DNA from: Sphaerisporangium siamense
Lineage (GTDB): Bacteria; Actinomycetota; Actinomycetes; Streptosporangiales; Streptosporangiaceae
Reading direction: 5' to 3'
NCBI RefSeq assembly: GCF_014205275.1
Contig: NZ_JACHND010000001.1
Coordinates: 4,526,001 to 4,590,000, forward strand
DNA: 64,000 bases
The position numbers and the translations under genes are program-made. Shown here piece by piece: positions 28,276 through 37,347 of this stretch (the first letter of the stretch is position 1; the number at the start of each line of letters is the position of its first letter). The notes beneath the pieces are model-generated. The model was not told the origin of the DNA and did no database searches. It worked only from the letters and a program-made list of their open reading frames with translations.

Positions 28276-30255
28276 GTGAGCCTCTTTAAGGACATTCGCG
28301 ATTATGTCGGTGTGCCGCGCGTGTTGTCGCTGCGGCTCTCTCCTGACGGATCCCGCCTGGTCTCCGTCGTCCAGGCGCTCGCCCCCGACGGCAGGTCGTA
28401 CGGGACCTCGATCTGGGCGGTGCCCGTCGAGCCCGGCGGCGAGGCGTACCGGCTCACCCGCTCGGCCAAGGGAGAGACCGGCGCCGAGTTCACCCCGGAC
28501 GGCGACGTGCTCTTCGTCTCACGGCGCCCCGACCCCGCGGCGGAGGACGAGCCCGAGGACGGAGCCGCCGCGCTGTGGCTGCTGCCCGCCGCGGGCGGCG
28601 AGGCCAGGAAGGTCGCCGGGCGTCCCGGCGGCGTCACGGGCGTGCGGGCCGGCGGCGGCACGGTGGTGTTCGGCGCCGACGTGCTGGACGGCGACGCCGA
28701 CACCGACGGCGACCGGCGCAGGTCCCGCAAGGAGGGCGGCGTCAGCGCGATCCTCCACGAGGGGTACCCGATCCGCTTCTGGGACCAGGACCTCGGCCCG
28801 GGCCGCACGCGCCTGTTCGCCGCCCGTCTGCCCGGCCTCGCCGAGCCGCGCGACCTCACCCCCGACCCCGGCGGGGCGCTCCTGGAGGCGTCCTTCGCGG
28901 TGACGCCCGACGGCGGCGAGGTCGTCACCACCTGGCGCGTCGCGCTGCCCGCCGGGCGGTCCCGCTCGGAAGTGGTCGCCATCTCCACGGCCACCGGCGA
29001 GCGGCGCGTCGTGGTCGCCGGCGACGACACCGACTTCATCGGCCCCGTCGCCGTCTCTCCCGACGGGCGGCACGTCGCGTTCGTCCGCGAGACTCACGGC
29101 ACCGAGGAGCGCGCCGTCGAGTTCTCGCTGCTGATCGCCGTGATCGCCACCGGCGAGGTGGTCGCCCGCGCCGACGACCTGATCCCCGCCGGGCTCGCCT
29201 GGGCCGCCGACTCGGCCTCGGTGTTCGCGTCGTGCGACCACCACGGCCGCCGCCCGATCTTCCGGGTGCCCCTGGAGGGCGGGGCGGAGCGGCTGACGAC
29301 CGGCGACGACTCCTACCAGGAGCTGTGCCCCTCGCCCGACGGCCGCCACCTGTACGCCCTGCGCAGCTCGGTCGGCCGGCCCCCGGCCCCTGTGCGCGTC
29401 GCCCTGGACGGGGGAGAGGTCGCCGAGCTGACCTCGCCCGCCCCCGCCGTGGAGATCCCCGGCACCCTCACCGAGGTGACCGCCGTCGCCGACGACGGCA
29501 CCGAGATCCGGGGCTGGCTCACCCTCCCGGCGGGCGCGTCGGAGCACGACCCCGCGCCCCTGCTGCTGTGGATCCACGGCGGCCCGATCGCGAGCTGGAG
29601 CGATTGGATGTGGCGCTGGAACCCGTGGATCATGGCCGAGCACGGGTACGCCGTGCTGATGCCCGACCCCTGCCTGTCCACCGGCTACGGCCAGCAGATG
29701 ATCCAGCGGGGCTGGGGCGACTGGGGGCCGCGCACCCACGCCGACCTGATGGCGATCACCGACGCCTGCGTCGCGCGCCCCGACATCGACGAGGGCCGCA
29801 CCGCCGTCATGGGCGGCTCGTTCGGCGGCTACATGGCCAACTGGGTCGCCGGGCACACCGACAGGTTCAGGGCGGTCGTCACGCACGCGTCCCTGTGGAA
29901 CCTCGACCAGTTCGCGGGCACCACCGACTGGTCGATGTACTGGCAGCGGGAGTTCGGCGAGCCCGGGTCCGACCGCTACCACCGGCTCTCGCCGCACGCC
30001 TCCCTGTCCGAGATCAGGACCCCGATGCTGGTGATCCACGGCGACAAGGACTACCGCGTCCCGATCGGCGAGGCCCTGCGGCTGTGGTGGGATCTGCGCA
30101 GGTCGTCGGTGGAGTCCAAGTTCCTGTACTTCCCCGACGAGAACCACTGGATCCTCAAGCCCGGCAACACCGTCGCCTGGTACGAGACGATCCTCGCCTT
30201 CCTCGCCCAGCACGTGCTCGGCGAGGAGTGGAAGCGTCCGGAGTCGCTCGGATGA
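28276..30255 (+). CDS. Prolyl oligopeptidase family (S9) serine peptidase
   Basis: The 659-residue protein starts at GTG 28276 ([19 protein letters not shown]). The N-terminal two thirds form a WD40-like beta-propeller with repeated 'SPDG' turns. The C-terminal alpha/beta-hydrolase domain has the nucleophile Ser515 in [11 protein letters not shown], Asp592 in HGDKDYRVP and His624 in [14 protein letters not shown] oxyanion-side motif is also visible. It resembles acylaminoacyl-peptidase/dipeptidyl-peptidase-type S9C enzymes that cleave short peptides in the cytosol; no signal peptide is seen. The next gene (inositol monophosphatase) overlaps its stop as ATGA, so they form an operon. The natural peptide substrate is unknown. 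Confidence 0.92.
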   Translation: MSLFKDIRDYVGVPRVLSLRLSPDGSRLVSVVQALAPDGRSYGTSIWAVPVEPGGEAYRLTRSAKGETGAEFTPDGDVLFVSRRPDPAAEDEPEDGAAALWLLPAAGGEARKVAGRPGGVTGVRAGGGTVVFGADVLDGDADTDGDRRRSRKEGGVSAILHEGYPIRFWDQDLGPGRTRLFAARLPGLAEPRDLTPDPGGALLEASFAVTPDGGEVVTTWRVALPAGRSRSEVVAISTATGERRVVVAGDDTDFIGPVAVSPDGRHVAFVRETHGTEERAVEFSLLIAVIATGEVVARADDLIPAGLAWAADSASVFASCDHHGRRPIFRVPLEGGAERLTTGDDSYQELCPSPDGRHLYALRSSVGRPPAPVRVALDGGEVAELTSPAPAVEIPGTLTEVTAVADDGTEIRGWLTLPAGASEHDPAPLLLWIHGGPIASWSDWMWRWNPWIMAEHGYAVLMPDPCLSTGYGQQMIQRGWGDWGPRTHADLMAITDACVARPDIDEGRTAVMGGSFGGYMANWVAGHTDRFRAVVTHASLWNLDQFAGTTDWSMYWQREFGEPGSDRYHRLSPHASLSEIRTPMLVIHGDKDYRVPIGEALRLWWDLRRSSVESKFLYFPDENHWILKPGNTVAWYETILAFLAQHVLGEEWKRPESLG

Positions 30256-31055
30256 CCGGCCTGCTCGACCTGGCGGCCGGCATCGCCCGCGAGGCGGGGG
30301 AGATGCTGCTCGCCAAGCGCCCGGCACGCCCGGAGGCGGTGAGCACCAAGTCCAGCGCGACCGACGTGGTCACCGCGCTCGACCGCGCCTCAGAGGACCT
30401 GATCAGGGCGCGGATCCGGGCGGCCAGGCCCGGCGACGCCGTCCTCGGCGAGGAGCGCGGCGAGAGCGCGGGTGAGGGCCGGGTGCGCTGGGTCGTCGAT
30501 CCCATCGACGGCACGGTCAACTTCATGTACGGCCTGCCCGACTGGTGCGTCAGCATCGCGGTCGAGGTGGACGGCGAGATCGTCGCGGGCGTGGTCAACG
30601 TCGTGCCGCGCGGCGAGCTGTACGCGGCCGAGAAGGGCGGCGGCGCCGAGCTGCTGCGCGAGGGGCTGCCCGCCGAGCGCCTGCGCTGCAACACCGGCGT
30701 CCCGCTCGCGCGGGCGCTGATCGCCACCGGCTTCGGCTACCTCCCCGGGCGGCGCGCCGTCCAGGGCGAGGTGCTGGCCCACGTGCTCCCGCGGGTGCGC
30801 GACATCCGCAGGGGCGGGTCCTGCGCCGCCGACCTGTGCGCCGTGGCGTCGGGACGCGTGGACGGCTACTACGAGCGCGGCCCCGAGTACTGGGACTACG
30901 CGGCGGGCGGCCTGATCGCCGCCGAGGCCGGCGCCAGGATCGGCGGGCTCGACGGCCGTCCCAGCAACCCCGGCCTCACCCTGTGCGCCGCCCCGGGCCT
31001 CTTCGAGGAGCTCCACGACCTGCTCGCGCCGCTGGACCCCGAGCGCGACTCCTAG
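30252..31055 (+). CDS. Inositol monophosphatase family protein
   Basis: The 267-residue enzyme starts at ATG 30252 (ATGA overlap with the S9 peptidase stop). The family's metal-binding motifs are complete: the Glu of GEERGE, DPIDGTVNF (about residues 84-92) and the C-terminal WDYAAGGLIAAEAG. It should hydrolyse inositol-1-phosphate or a related sugar phosphate using Mg2+. Actinomycetes need inositol for phosphatidylinositol and mycothiol, but several paralogues exist and some act on fructose-1,6-bisphosphate or histidinol phosphate, so the substrate is not fixed by sequence alone. A strong hairpin follows the stop. Confidence 0.92.
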   Translation: MTGLLDLAAGIAREAGEMLLAKRPARPEAVSTKSSATDVVTALDRASEDLIRARIRAARPGDAVLGEERGESAGEGRVRWVVDPIDGTVNFMYGLPDWCVSIAVEVDGEIVAGVVNVVPRGELYAAEKGGGAELLREGLPAERLRCNTGVPLARALIATGFGYLPGRRAVQGEVLAHVLPRVRDIRRGGSCAADLCAVASGRVDGYYERGPEYWDYAAGGLIAAEAGARIGGLDGRPSNPGLTLCAAPGLFEELHDLLAPLDPERDS

Positions 31056-31078
31056 GCCGGCGGCGGCCGCGCGGACGA

Positions 31079-31111
31079 CGAGGGCCCGCCCGTGACACGG
31101 GCGGGCCCTCG
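31079..31111. terminator. Perfect 16-bp-arm bidirectional hairpin
   Basis: CGAGGGCCCGCCCGTG (31079-31094) and its complement (31096-31111) are separated by one base, so the practical loop is a few bases wide. It lies between the convergent inositol monophosphatase gene and the small gene at 31132. Confidence 0.75.
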
Positions 31112-31131
31112 GCTCGTCGGGGCGGAGAGAG

Positions 31132-31296
31132 TCAGGGCTGGATCGACACGCCGTTGTCGACGGCGATCCGCCGCAGATCTTCGATCTCGGCGGTGAGAGT
31201 GTCGGCGAGGAAGTCGTCGCCACTCGTGCGCGCCTCCTGAAGACCCTTGTAGGCCTGGTCGAGCCGGTGTTCGATCGTGGAGCTGAACTCGCCCAT
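31132..31296 (-). CDS. Small (54-residue) helical hypothetical protein
   Basis: From ATG 31296 to TGA at 31132-31134 the reverse strand encodes MGEFSSTIEHRLDQAYKGLQ followed by an acidic helix region (TLTAEIEDLRRIA) and DNGVSIQP. A good ribosome site (AAGG, within GAAGGTGAG) precedes it by about 5 bases. The composition is that of a soluble two-helix protein with charged heptads, not of an antisense artefact. It sits between the inositol monophosphatase and the CutR-like regulator, where other actinobacteria also have a tiny protein gene. Function is unknown. It is transcribed from the region it shares with the CutR promoter. Confidence 0.75.
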   Translation of the reverse strand: MGEFSSTIEHRLDQAYKGLQEARTSGDDFLADTLTAEIEDLRRIAVDNGVSIQP

Positions 31297-31641
31297 CTCA
31301 CCTTCTTTCTACGAGGGGGGCGAAAGAGTGGTCGGCCCTCCGGTGGCATGGGAGACGAAGCGATCTTCCCTGGCCTTGCCGTTGGGTCTTGGGGTCTACC
31401 CACAGCGCTGTTGTGCTTAAACCAGGAATGTCGGATGTCCGTCATGTGCTTTGCGTCACCGCTTCTCGCGTGGTCGGCGCACGGTCGGCGCGTGCTTACC
31501 ATGCGCTTAAGCCTGATGTGGCGACAATGAACCTTGCGGGTTCCGGCCCGGACGGCCGCGGGGCACGCGGCGCGGGACGGAGGCCGTGACCGGCCGGCAC
31601 GGGCCGGCCGCGGGCGGGACTATCAGGAGGTGCCAGGAGCC
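31297..31641. other. Divergent control region of the small helical gene and cutR
   Basis: About 345 bases with no supported gene. It has lower G+C around 31380-31530 and two similar blocks, TGCTTAAACC (near 31417) and GCGCTTAAGCC (near 31502), the second containing the palindrome GCTTAAGC. These could be sites for the adjacent response regulator, but nothing proves it. Confidence 0.35.
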
Positions 31642-32295
31642 GTGCGCGTGCTTGTGGTGGAGGACGAGCGGGTGCTCGCGGACGCGATCGCGACCGGGCT
31701 GCGCCGCGAGGCGATGGCCGTGGACGTCGCCTACGACGGCGCCGGGGCACTGGAGCGCACGTCGTACATCGACTACGACGTGGTCGTGCTGGACCGCGAC
31801 CTGCCGAAGGTCCACGGGGACGAGGTGTGCCGCAGGCTCGTGGCCGGGCGCACCGCGACCCGCATCCTCATGCTCACCGCCTCGGGCGAGGTGGACGACA
31901 AGGTGGAGGGCCTGGAGCTCGGCGCGGACGACTACCTCGCCAAGCCCTTCGCGTTCATGGAGCTCGTGGCGCGCGTGCGGGCGCTCGGCCGCCGCTCGGC
32001 CCCCGCGCTGCCGCCGGTCCTGGAGCGGGCCGGGGTGCGCCTGGACCCGGGCAAGCGGCTCGTCACCCGCGACGGCCACGAGATCGCGCTCACCAAGAAG
32101 GAGTTCGCCGTCCTTGAGGAGCTGATGCGCGCCGAGGGCGCGGTCGTCAGCCAGGAGGACCTGCTGGACAAGGCGTGGGACGAGAACATCGACCCGTTCA
32201 CCAACGTGGTCAGGGTCACGATGATGACCTTGCGGAAGAAACTGGGCGAGCCGGCGGTGATCGAGACCGTGCCGGGAGTGGGATACAAGCTGTGA
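31642..32295 (+). CDS. cutR: OmpR-family response regulator, CutR-like
   Basis: The 217-residue regulator starts at GTG 31642 (VRVLVVEDERVLADAI); AGGAGG lies about 11 bases upstream. The receiver domain has the acidic pair Glu7/Asp8, phospho-acceptor Asp51 (VVVLDRDLP), Thr79 and Lys101 (YLAKPF). The C-terminal winged helix includes TKKEFAVLEELM and DPFTNVVRVTMMTLRKKLG. Position and sequence match CutR of Streptomyces (SCO5862-type), the partner of CutS. That system was first linked to copper and secondary metabolism and later to envelope redox/secretion state. The stop overlaps the kinase start (GTGA). Confidence 0.88.
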   Translation: MRVLVVEDERVLADAIATGLRREAMAVDVAYDGAGALERTSYIDYDVVVLDRDLPKVHGDEVCRRLVAGRTATRILMLTASGEVDDKVEGLELGADDYLAKPFAFMELVARVRALGRRSAPALPPVLERAGVRLDPGKRLVTRDGHEIALTKKEFAVLEELMRAEGAVVSQEDLLDKAWDENIDPFTNVVRVTMMTLRKKLGEPAVIETVPGVGYKL

Positions 32296-33824
32296 CCGAG
32301 GAACGCGAGCGGGACCGGGTCGCCGGCCCCGGGCGCCCGACCTTCTCGTCGCCCCAGCCGCTGATCGTCCCCCCGGGGGCCGCGGCGCCCGGCGACGACG
32401 GCGGTGACGCCGCCTCCCCGCGCGCCCAGGGCTACAGCGCCGCGCACGCCCCTGTCTCGCCGCCGCTCGGCCCCGCCGCGACCGGCGGGCAGGAGGAGGC
32501 GCCGGACGGCGCGGCCCCGCCCCGGCCCGACGGGTTCCGCAGCGGGCAGCCGACCGTCCCGAGCACCCGCGCCGCGCACCGCCCGAAGACGCCTCCGCCA
32601 CCGCCGACCGGGGCGCCCGCCTGGGACGGCCCCCCGCCGTTCGCCCCGCGGCCGGTCGCGGAGGACTGGTTCGCCCGGCTGCGGACGCTGACGGGCCGCA
32701 TGAGCATCCGGGTGCGGCTCACTCTCACCTACGGCGGTCTGTTCTTCGCGGCCGGAGCCCTGCTGCTGTTCGTCATCTACTCCTTCGTGGGCCGCTCCAT
32801 CGCCGACTCCTGGCCGGCCTTCCCCTTCTCCCTGGACGACGTCCCCGCCGGCATCGCGGCGCGCGTCCAGGACCAGTGGGAGACGTTCCGTGTCGACACG
32901 ATCTCGGCCGCGCAGCACCAGATCCTGATCCGGTCGCTGCTGGCCCTCGCCGGGGTCGGCATCCTGGCCCTGATCCTGGGGTACTTCGTCGCCGACCGGG
33001 CGCTGCGGCCGATCCAGAAGATGACCTCCACGGCCCGCAAGCTCTCGGAGACCTCCCTCGCCCACGAGCGCATCGACCTGGAGGGCCCGAACGACGAGAT
33101 CAAGGAGCTCGCCGACACCTTCGACGCCATGCTGACCCGGCTCGGCCGCGCGTTCGACGCCCAGCGCAGGTTCGTCGACAACGCCTCCCACGAGCTGCGC
33201 ACGCCGCTGGCGATCAACAGGACCGTGCTGGAGGTCGCGCTCGGCGACCCGCACGCCTCGGAGGACCTGAAGGTGCTCGGGCGCACGCTGCTCGGCACCA
33301 ACGCCAGGAACGAGCACCTCATCGAGGGGCTGCTGCTGCTCGCCCGTAGCGAACGCGAGCTGGCCGTGCGCAAGCCGGTCGATCTGCTGGAGGTCGGGCG
33401 CACGGTGACCGAACAGCACGCGGCCATGGCCGAGGAGGCCGACGTCACCGTGCACACCGACCTGCGTCCCGCCCCTACGATGGGCGATCCGGTACTGGTG
33501 GAGCGCCTGGTCGCCAACCTCGTCGAGAACGCCGTCAAGTACAACATTCCCTCATCGGGACAACTCTGGCTCCGGACGGGAATGGTGGACGGGGCTCCGG
33601 TTGTTCAGGTGGCCAACACCGGGCAGCATGTGCCCGCGTACGAGGTGGACGACCTGTTCGAGCCGTTCCGGCGGCTCAACTCCGACCGCGTGGAATCGGC
33701 GCGCGGCACGGGGCTCGGGCTGTCCATCGTCCGTGCGGTGGTCCGCGCCCACCAGGGCATCGTCTCGGCGGTGCCCAGGGAAGGCGGGGGGCTGGTGGTG
33801 ACGGTGCGACTTCCGGCGGCCTGA
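32292..33824 (+). CDS. cutS: Sensor histidine kinase, CutS-like
   Basis: The 510-residue kinase starts at GTG 32292, overlapping the cutR stop. Residues 1-135 are a Pro-rich disordered cytoplasmic extension; an in-frame ATG at 32700 (MSIRVRLTLTYGG) would give a kinase of ordinary length. Two membrane helices (about 146-168 and 208-230) flank a short loop of about 40 residues. HAMP, the H-box with His300 (NASHELRTPLA), the N-box (VENAVKYN) and G-box (GTGLGLSIV) follow. In Streptomyces, CutS is reported to sense through conserved extracytoplasmic cysteines. I see no Cys in this loop, so the signal may differ. Confidence 0.88.
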   Translation: MTEERERDRVAGPGRPTFSSPQPLIVPPGAAAPGDDGGDAASPRAQGYSAAHAPVSPPLGPAATGGQEEAPDGAAPPRPDGFRSGQPTVPSTRAAHRPKTPPPPPTGAPAWDGPPPFAPRPVAEDWFARLRTLTGRMSIRVRLTLTYGGLFFAAGALLLFVIYSFVGRSIADSWPAFPFSLDDVPAGIAARVQDQWETFRVDTISAAQHQILIRSLLALAGVGILALILGYFVADRALRPIQKMTSTARKLSETSLAHERIDLEGPNDEIKELADTFDAMLTRLGRAFDAQRRFVDNASHELRTPLAINRTVLEVALGDPHASEDLKVLGRTLLGTNARNEHLIEGLLLLARSERELAVRKPVDLLEVGRTVTEQHAAMAEEADVTVHTDLRPAPTMGDPVLVERLVANLVENAVKYNIPSSGQLWLRTGMVDGAPVVQVANTGQHVPAYEVDDLFEPFRRLNSDRVESARGTGLGLSIVRAVVRAHQGIVSAVPREGGGLVVTVRLPAA

Positions 33825-34099
33825 TACGGCGGGGGTCGTCTCGTTCGCGCCAGACATGTGGTTGGATGTGCCGTCGAACACGATGGGTCCTGTCGCCAAT
33901 GCTTAGGTTTTCGCCATATTTGGCTAACTCGATGGCGAAGGCGGCATGGCCCTCACGTGTGGGGAGGTTCGCTGACCGTGCCGACGGGGTACCGATTGCA
34001 AAATTCCCCGAGAGATACGGGCACAAGACGGACCGCCCAGACGTTACAGACGCGCGACGCGTGACGCGCACTCAATAGATGAGGGGGATGAATACGCAA

Positions 34100-34399
34100 A
34101 TGGCCACCGATTACGACAGCCCACGCAAGACCGACGATGACCTGAGTGAGGACAGCCTTCAGGAGCTACAGGCGCGGCGGACCGACAAGTCCTCCGGCAG
34201 CATCGACATCGACGAGACCGATCTCGCCGAGTCGCTGGAGCTGCCCGGTGCCGACCTGTCGAACGAGGAGCTCTCGCTCCGGGTGATCCCGCGCCAGGCG
34301 GACGAGTTCACCTGCTCGCGATGCTTCCTCGTGCATCACCGCAGTCAGCTTGCCTCCGACAAGGGTGGGCAGCAGATCTGCCGAGAATGCGCCGCCTGA
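34100..34399 (+). CDS. DUF4193 zinc-ribbon-like protein
   Basis: The 99-residue protein starts at ATG 34100 (MATDYDSPRKTDDDLSEDSL), the usual start of DUF4193; ATGs at 34079 and 34088 are also in frame. An acidic N-terminal half is followed by a C-terminal CxxC...CxxC pair (FTCSRCFLVHH, then ICRECAA) that should bind zinc. DUF4193 proteins are near-universal in actinobacteria and lie next to dut in many genomes; their function is unknown, although the architecture recalls small RNA-polymerase-associated proteins. Here dut is about 6.9 kb away. The next gene follows after 16 bp in the same direction. Confidence 0.9.
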   Translation: MATDYDSPRKTDDDLSEDSLQELQARRTDKSSGSIDIDETDLAESLELPGADLSNEELSLRVIPRQADEFTCSRCFLVHHRSQLASDKGGQQICRECAA

Positions 34400-34415
34400 C
34401 ACTCAGGGAGGGTCC

Positions 34416-35291
34416 GTGACCTCTGGAGCGGATCGATCATCGCAGGACCGGCCAGGCCGGGACGAGGAGCCGGATGGCGCGGCGGGCCCGCGTCACACCG
34501 ACATTCCGGACGTCGAGGGCGCCGGGGACACCCCGGGCGGCGAGCTGACCCGCGGCCAGGCCGACACCGAGGTCGCCGAGCTGGTCGGGAAGCTTTCCGG
34601 CGCCGACGACATGGACGGGGCCGAGCGGCGGCGGCTGCTCGGCCGCCTCAGCATGTCGCTGGTCGCGGCCGCGCGGCGGGCGCGGGTGACGGGCGAGGGG
34701 CGCGGCCGATGGCTGGCCGACGTCTTCGCCTCCATAGTGCCGCGTCTTCCCATCCGTGACCTCGCGACACTCCAGGAACACCACTACGGTCTCAGCGGCG
34801 AGGCCCTCGCCGACGACCTGGTGCGCACGGCCATCAAGGCCACCACCGCCGTCGGAGCGGTCGGCGGCGCCCTGGCGGCCGCCCAGTTCGCCGCCCCGCC
34901 GCTGCTGCTCTCCGCCCCCGCCCAGCTCGTCGCCGAGACCCTCGTGGTCGCCGCGATCGAGGTCAAGCTGATCGCCGAGCTGCACGAGGTGTACGGCGTG
35001 CAGGTTCCCGGCACGACCCCCCAGCGCGCGGTCGCCTTCACCGTGGCGTGGACCAAACAGCGCGGCGTCGACCCGCTGGCTCCCGCGTCCGTCACGCTGG
35101 CCCTCGGCACCGCGGCCAAGGCGTCGCTGCGCAACCGTCTTCTGCGCACCCTCGGCCGCCATCTGACCACACTGGGCCCGTTCCTCACCGGCGCCATCGC
35201 CGGAGGCGCGCTCAACCGGATGGCCACCAAGCGGCTCTCCGAGGCCGTCAGGACCGACCTGCGCCGCCAGCGGGCCCTGCCCCCCGCCTGA
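34416..35291 (+). CDS. Conserved hypothetical protein with hydrophobic core
   Basis: This 291-residue protein starts at GTG 34416 with GGGAGGG upstream. After an acidic Gly/Asp/Glu-rich N terminus (about 70 residues) comes a folded part. It contains LPIRDLATLQEHHYGLSGEA, a hydrophobic Gly/Ala-rich helix pair (AVGAVGGALAAAQFAAPPLL), VVAAIEVKLIAELHEVYGV and a second hydrophobic stretch (TLGPFLTGAIAGGALNRMA). The pattern resembles EcsC-like membrane-associated proteins, but I cannot assign it firmly. It follows DUF4193 after 16 bp and is probably co-transcribed with it. Confidence 0.8.
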   Translation: MTSGADRSSQDRPGRDEEPDGAAGPRHTDIPDVEGAGDTPGGELTRGQADTEVAELVGKLSGADDMDGAERRRLLGRLSMSLVAAARRARVTGEGRGRWLADVFASIVPRLPIRDLATLQEHHYGLSGEALADDLVRTAIKATTAVGAVGGALAAAQFAAPPLLLSAPAQLVAETLVVAAIEVKLIAELHEVYGVQVPGTTPQRAVAFTVAWTKQRGVDPLAPASVTLALGTAAKASLRNRLLRTLGRHLTTLGPFLTGAIAGGALNRMATKRLSEAVRTDLRRQRALPPA

Positions 35292-35515
35292 GCCGGCCTC
35301 CCGCGTCCCCCGCGGTTTCTATCTCCCCTCGCCCCGCCTCACGCGTCGCGGACGGCGTCCCTTAACGGTCTCGCGCCGCATCGCGATTTATGGGCCCAAA
35401 ACCCGATGAATGCCACTTATGTCGGGTACGTGCATACTCCTGCGCCCGAGGCCGTGTACGGAGGGCTGCGACCGGTTTCGTAAGGTAGTCATAAACCGAT
35501 CACGAGGGAGGACAT

Positions 35516-36895
35516 GTGCGCAGCTCATTCCTGATCGTCGCGAACCGGTTGCCCGTGGACCGGACGATCACCCCGGACGGGACCGCCTCGTGGCGGCGCA
35601 GCCCCGGCGGGCTCGTCACCGCGATAGCCCCCGTGATGCAGCGCCGCGACGGCGCCTGGCTGGGCTGGCACGGAGCACCCGACGAGGAGCTCAAGCCCTT
35701 CGAGCACGACGGCATGAACCTCATCCCCATCCCTCTGTCGGCCGGCGAGGTCGAGCTCTACTACGAGGGCTTCTCCAACGCCACCCTGTGGCCGCTCTAC
35801 CACGACGTGGTCGCCACGCCGGTCTACTCCCGCGTCCTGTGGGACGCCTACCGCGCGGTCAACGAGCGGTTCGCCCGGGCCGCGGCCGACACCGCCGCGG
35901 AGAACGCCGTGGTCTGGGTGCAGGACTACCAGCTCCAGCTCGTGCCCGCGATGCTGCGGGCCCTGCGGCCCGACGTGCGCATCGGCTTCTTCCTGCACAT
36001 CCCTTTCCCGCCCGCCGAGCTGTTCTGGCAGCTCCCCTGGCGGCGCGAGATCCTGGAGGGCCTGCTCGGCGCCGACCTGGTCGGCTTCCAGCGGCCCGGC
36101 GGTGCGTCCAACTTCATCCGCCTGTGCCGCCGCCAGCTCGGCCTGCAGAACCAGCGCCAGGAGATCTCCTACGGCGAGCGGACCGTGCGCGCCGAGGCGT
36201 TCCCCATATCCGTCGACTTCAGCGAGCTGGACACCCTGGTGCGCGAGCCGCACATCATCGCCCGCGCCAAGGAGATCCGCGCCGAGCTGGGCGAGCCCGA
36301 GCACGTCATGCTCGGCGTCGACCGGCTCGACTACACCAAGGGCATCGGCCAGCGCCTGAAGGCGTTCGGAGAGCTGCTCGCCGACAAGACCGTCGCCCCG
36401 GGGGAGGCGGTCTTCGTCCAGATCGCGACCCCGAGCCGCGAGCGCGTCGAGGAGTACCGCAACCTGCGCGACGACATCGAACTGCGCGTCGGCCGCATCA
36501 ACGGCCAGTACGGCGTGCTCGGCGTCCCCCCGATCAACTACTTCCACCAGTCCTACGACCGCGACGAGCTGGCCGCGCTCTACTGCGCCGCCGACGTCAT
36601 GGTCGTCACCCCGCTGCGCGACGGCATGAACCTCGTGGCCAAGGAGTACGTCGCCTGCCGCCACGACCTGCGGGGCGCGCTGGTGCTCAGCGAGTTCGCC
36701 GGCGCCGCCGACGAGCTCAAGCACGCCTACCTGGTCAACCCGTGGGACGTGGACGGGCTCAAACGGCAGATGGTGGCCGCGCTGCGGGCCACGCCGCACG
36801 AGCTGTCGCGCCGGATGCGCTCCATGCGGCGCCGCGTGGCGACCTACGACGTCGACCGGTGGGCCGGCGACTTCCTGGCGGCCCTGGAACGCTGA
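35516..36895 (+). CDS. otsA: Trehalose-6-phosphate synthase
   Basis: The 459-residue GT20 glycosyltransferase starts at GTG 35516 with GGGAGG 4-5 bases upstream. It contains the N-terminal loop (VANRLPVDR, then [10 protein letters not shown]), the UDP-glucose/glucose-6-phosphate binding parts [14 protein letters not shown] and [21 protein letters not shown] and the C-terminal [16 protein letters not shown]. It makes trehalose-6-phosphate from a nucleotide-glucose (UDP- or GDP-glucose) and glucose-6-phosphate for osmotic and desiccation protection. No otsB phosphatase gene is adjacent. The 224-bp gap upstream has lower G+C and probably carries its promoter. Confidence 0.94.
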   Translation: MRSSFLIVANRLPVDRTITPDGTASWRRSPGGLVTAIAPVMQRRDGAWLGWHGAPDEELKPFEHDGMNLIPIPLSAGEVELYYEGFSNATLWPLYHDVVATPVYSRVLWDAYRAVNERFARAAADTAAENAVVWVQDYQLQLVPAMLRALRPDVRIGFFLHIPFPPAELFWQLPWRREILEGLLGADLVGFQRPGGASNFIRLCRRQLGLQNQRQEISYGERTVRAEAFPISVDFSELDTLVREPHIIARAKEIRAELGEPEHVMLGVDRLDYTKGIGQRLKAFGELLADKTVAPGEAVFVQIATPSRERVEEYRNLRDDIELRVGRINGQYGVLGVPPINYFHQSYDRDELAALYCAADVMVVTPLRDGMNLVAKEYVACRHDLRGALVLSEFAGAADELKHAYLVNPWDVDGLKRQMVAALRATPHELSRRMRSMRRRVATYDVDRWAGDFLAALER

Positions 36896-36964
36896 GCGCG
36901 GCCCGGACGCCGAGCGGCGCCGAGGCGTTCCCCGCGCGCCTCCACGCCGCCCTCGCCGGGCGGA

Positions 36965-37270
36965 CTACCCGACCACCTGCTCGGCCTTACGGGTGACGCT
37001 CTTCCATGCCTGGTAGCGCTTGTGGGCCGTCCGGGTGGCCACGATGCGGGTGACCTCCATGCCGACGCCCATCACCACCGCGAAGCCGATCGCCTCGGCG
37101 AGGCTCGTCTCCAGCGAGTTCGGGTCCGCGGGAGGCTCCTTGCCGGTGGTCTTGCGCCAGCCGTACTCGATCGCCTTGCGGGCGACGAAGCCGACGCCGA
37201 GCCCGACCACCGCCCCGATCAGGCGCCACGCCATGTCCTGCTTCTCGGCCTCGGCCGACCTGCCGCCCAT
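36965..37270 (-). CDS. DUF4235 small membrane protein
   Basis: The 101-residue protein starts at ATG 37270 (MGGRSAEAEKQDMAWRLIGA), with GGGGAGA just upstream. One or two hydrophobic helices (residues about 13-33 and 58-80) flank a basic segment (RKAIEYGWRKTTGKEPP), a pattern typical of DUF4235. Proteins of this family are small actinobacterial membrane proteins of unknown function. The gene is transcribed on the opposite strand from its neighbours otsA and valS, diverging from valS. Confidence 0.85.
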   Translation of the reverse strand: MGGRSAEAEKQDMAWRLIGAVVGLGVGFVARKAIEYGWRKTTGKEPPADPNSLETSLAEAIGFAVVMGVGMEVTRIVATRTAHKRYQAWKSVTRKAEQVVG

Positions 37271-37347
37271 GATCTCTCCCCTCGTCGATCTGCCAAACCC
37301 TAGTCTGTCGTGCCCGGCGCCGCCGCGACGCCATACCATAAGGCGCC

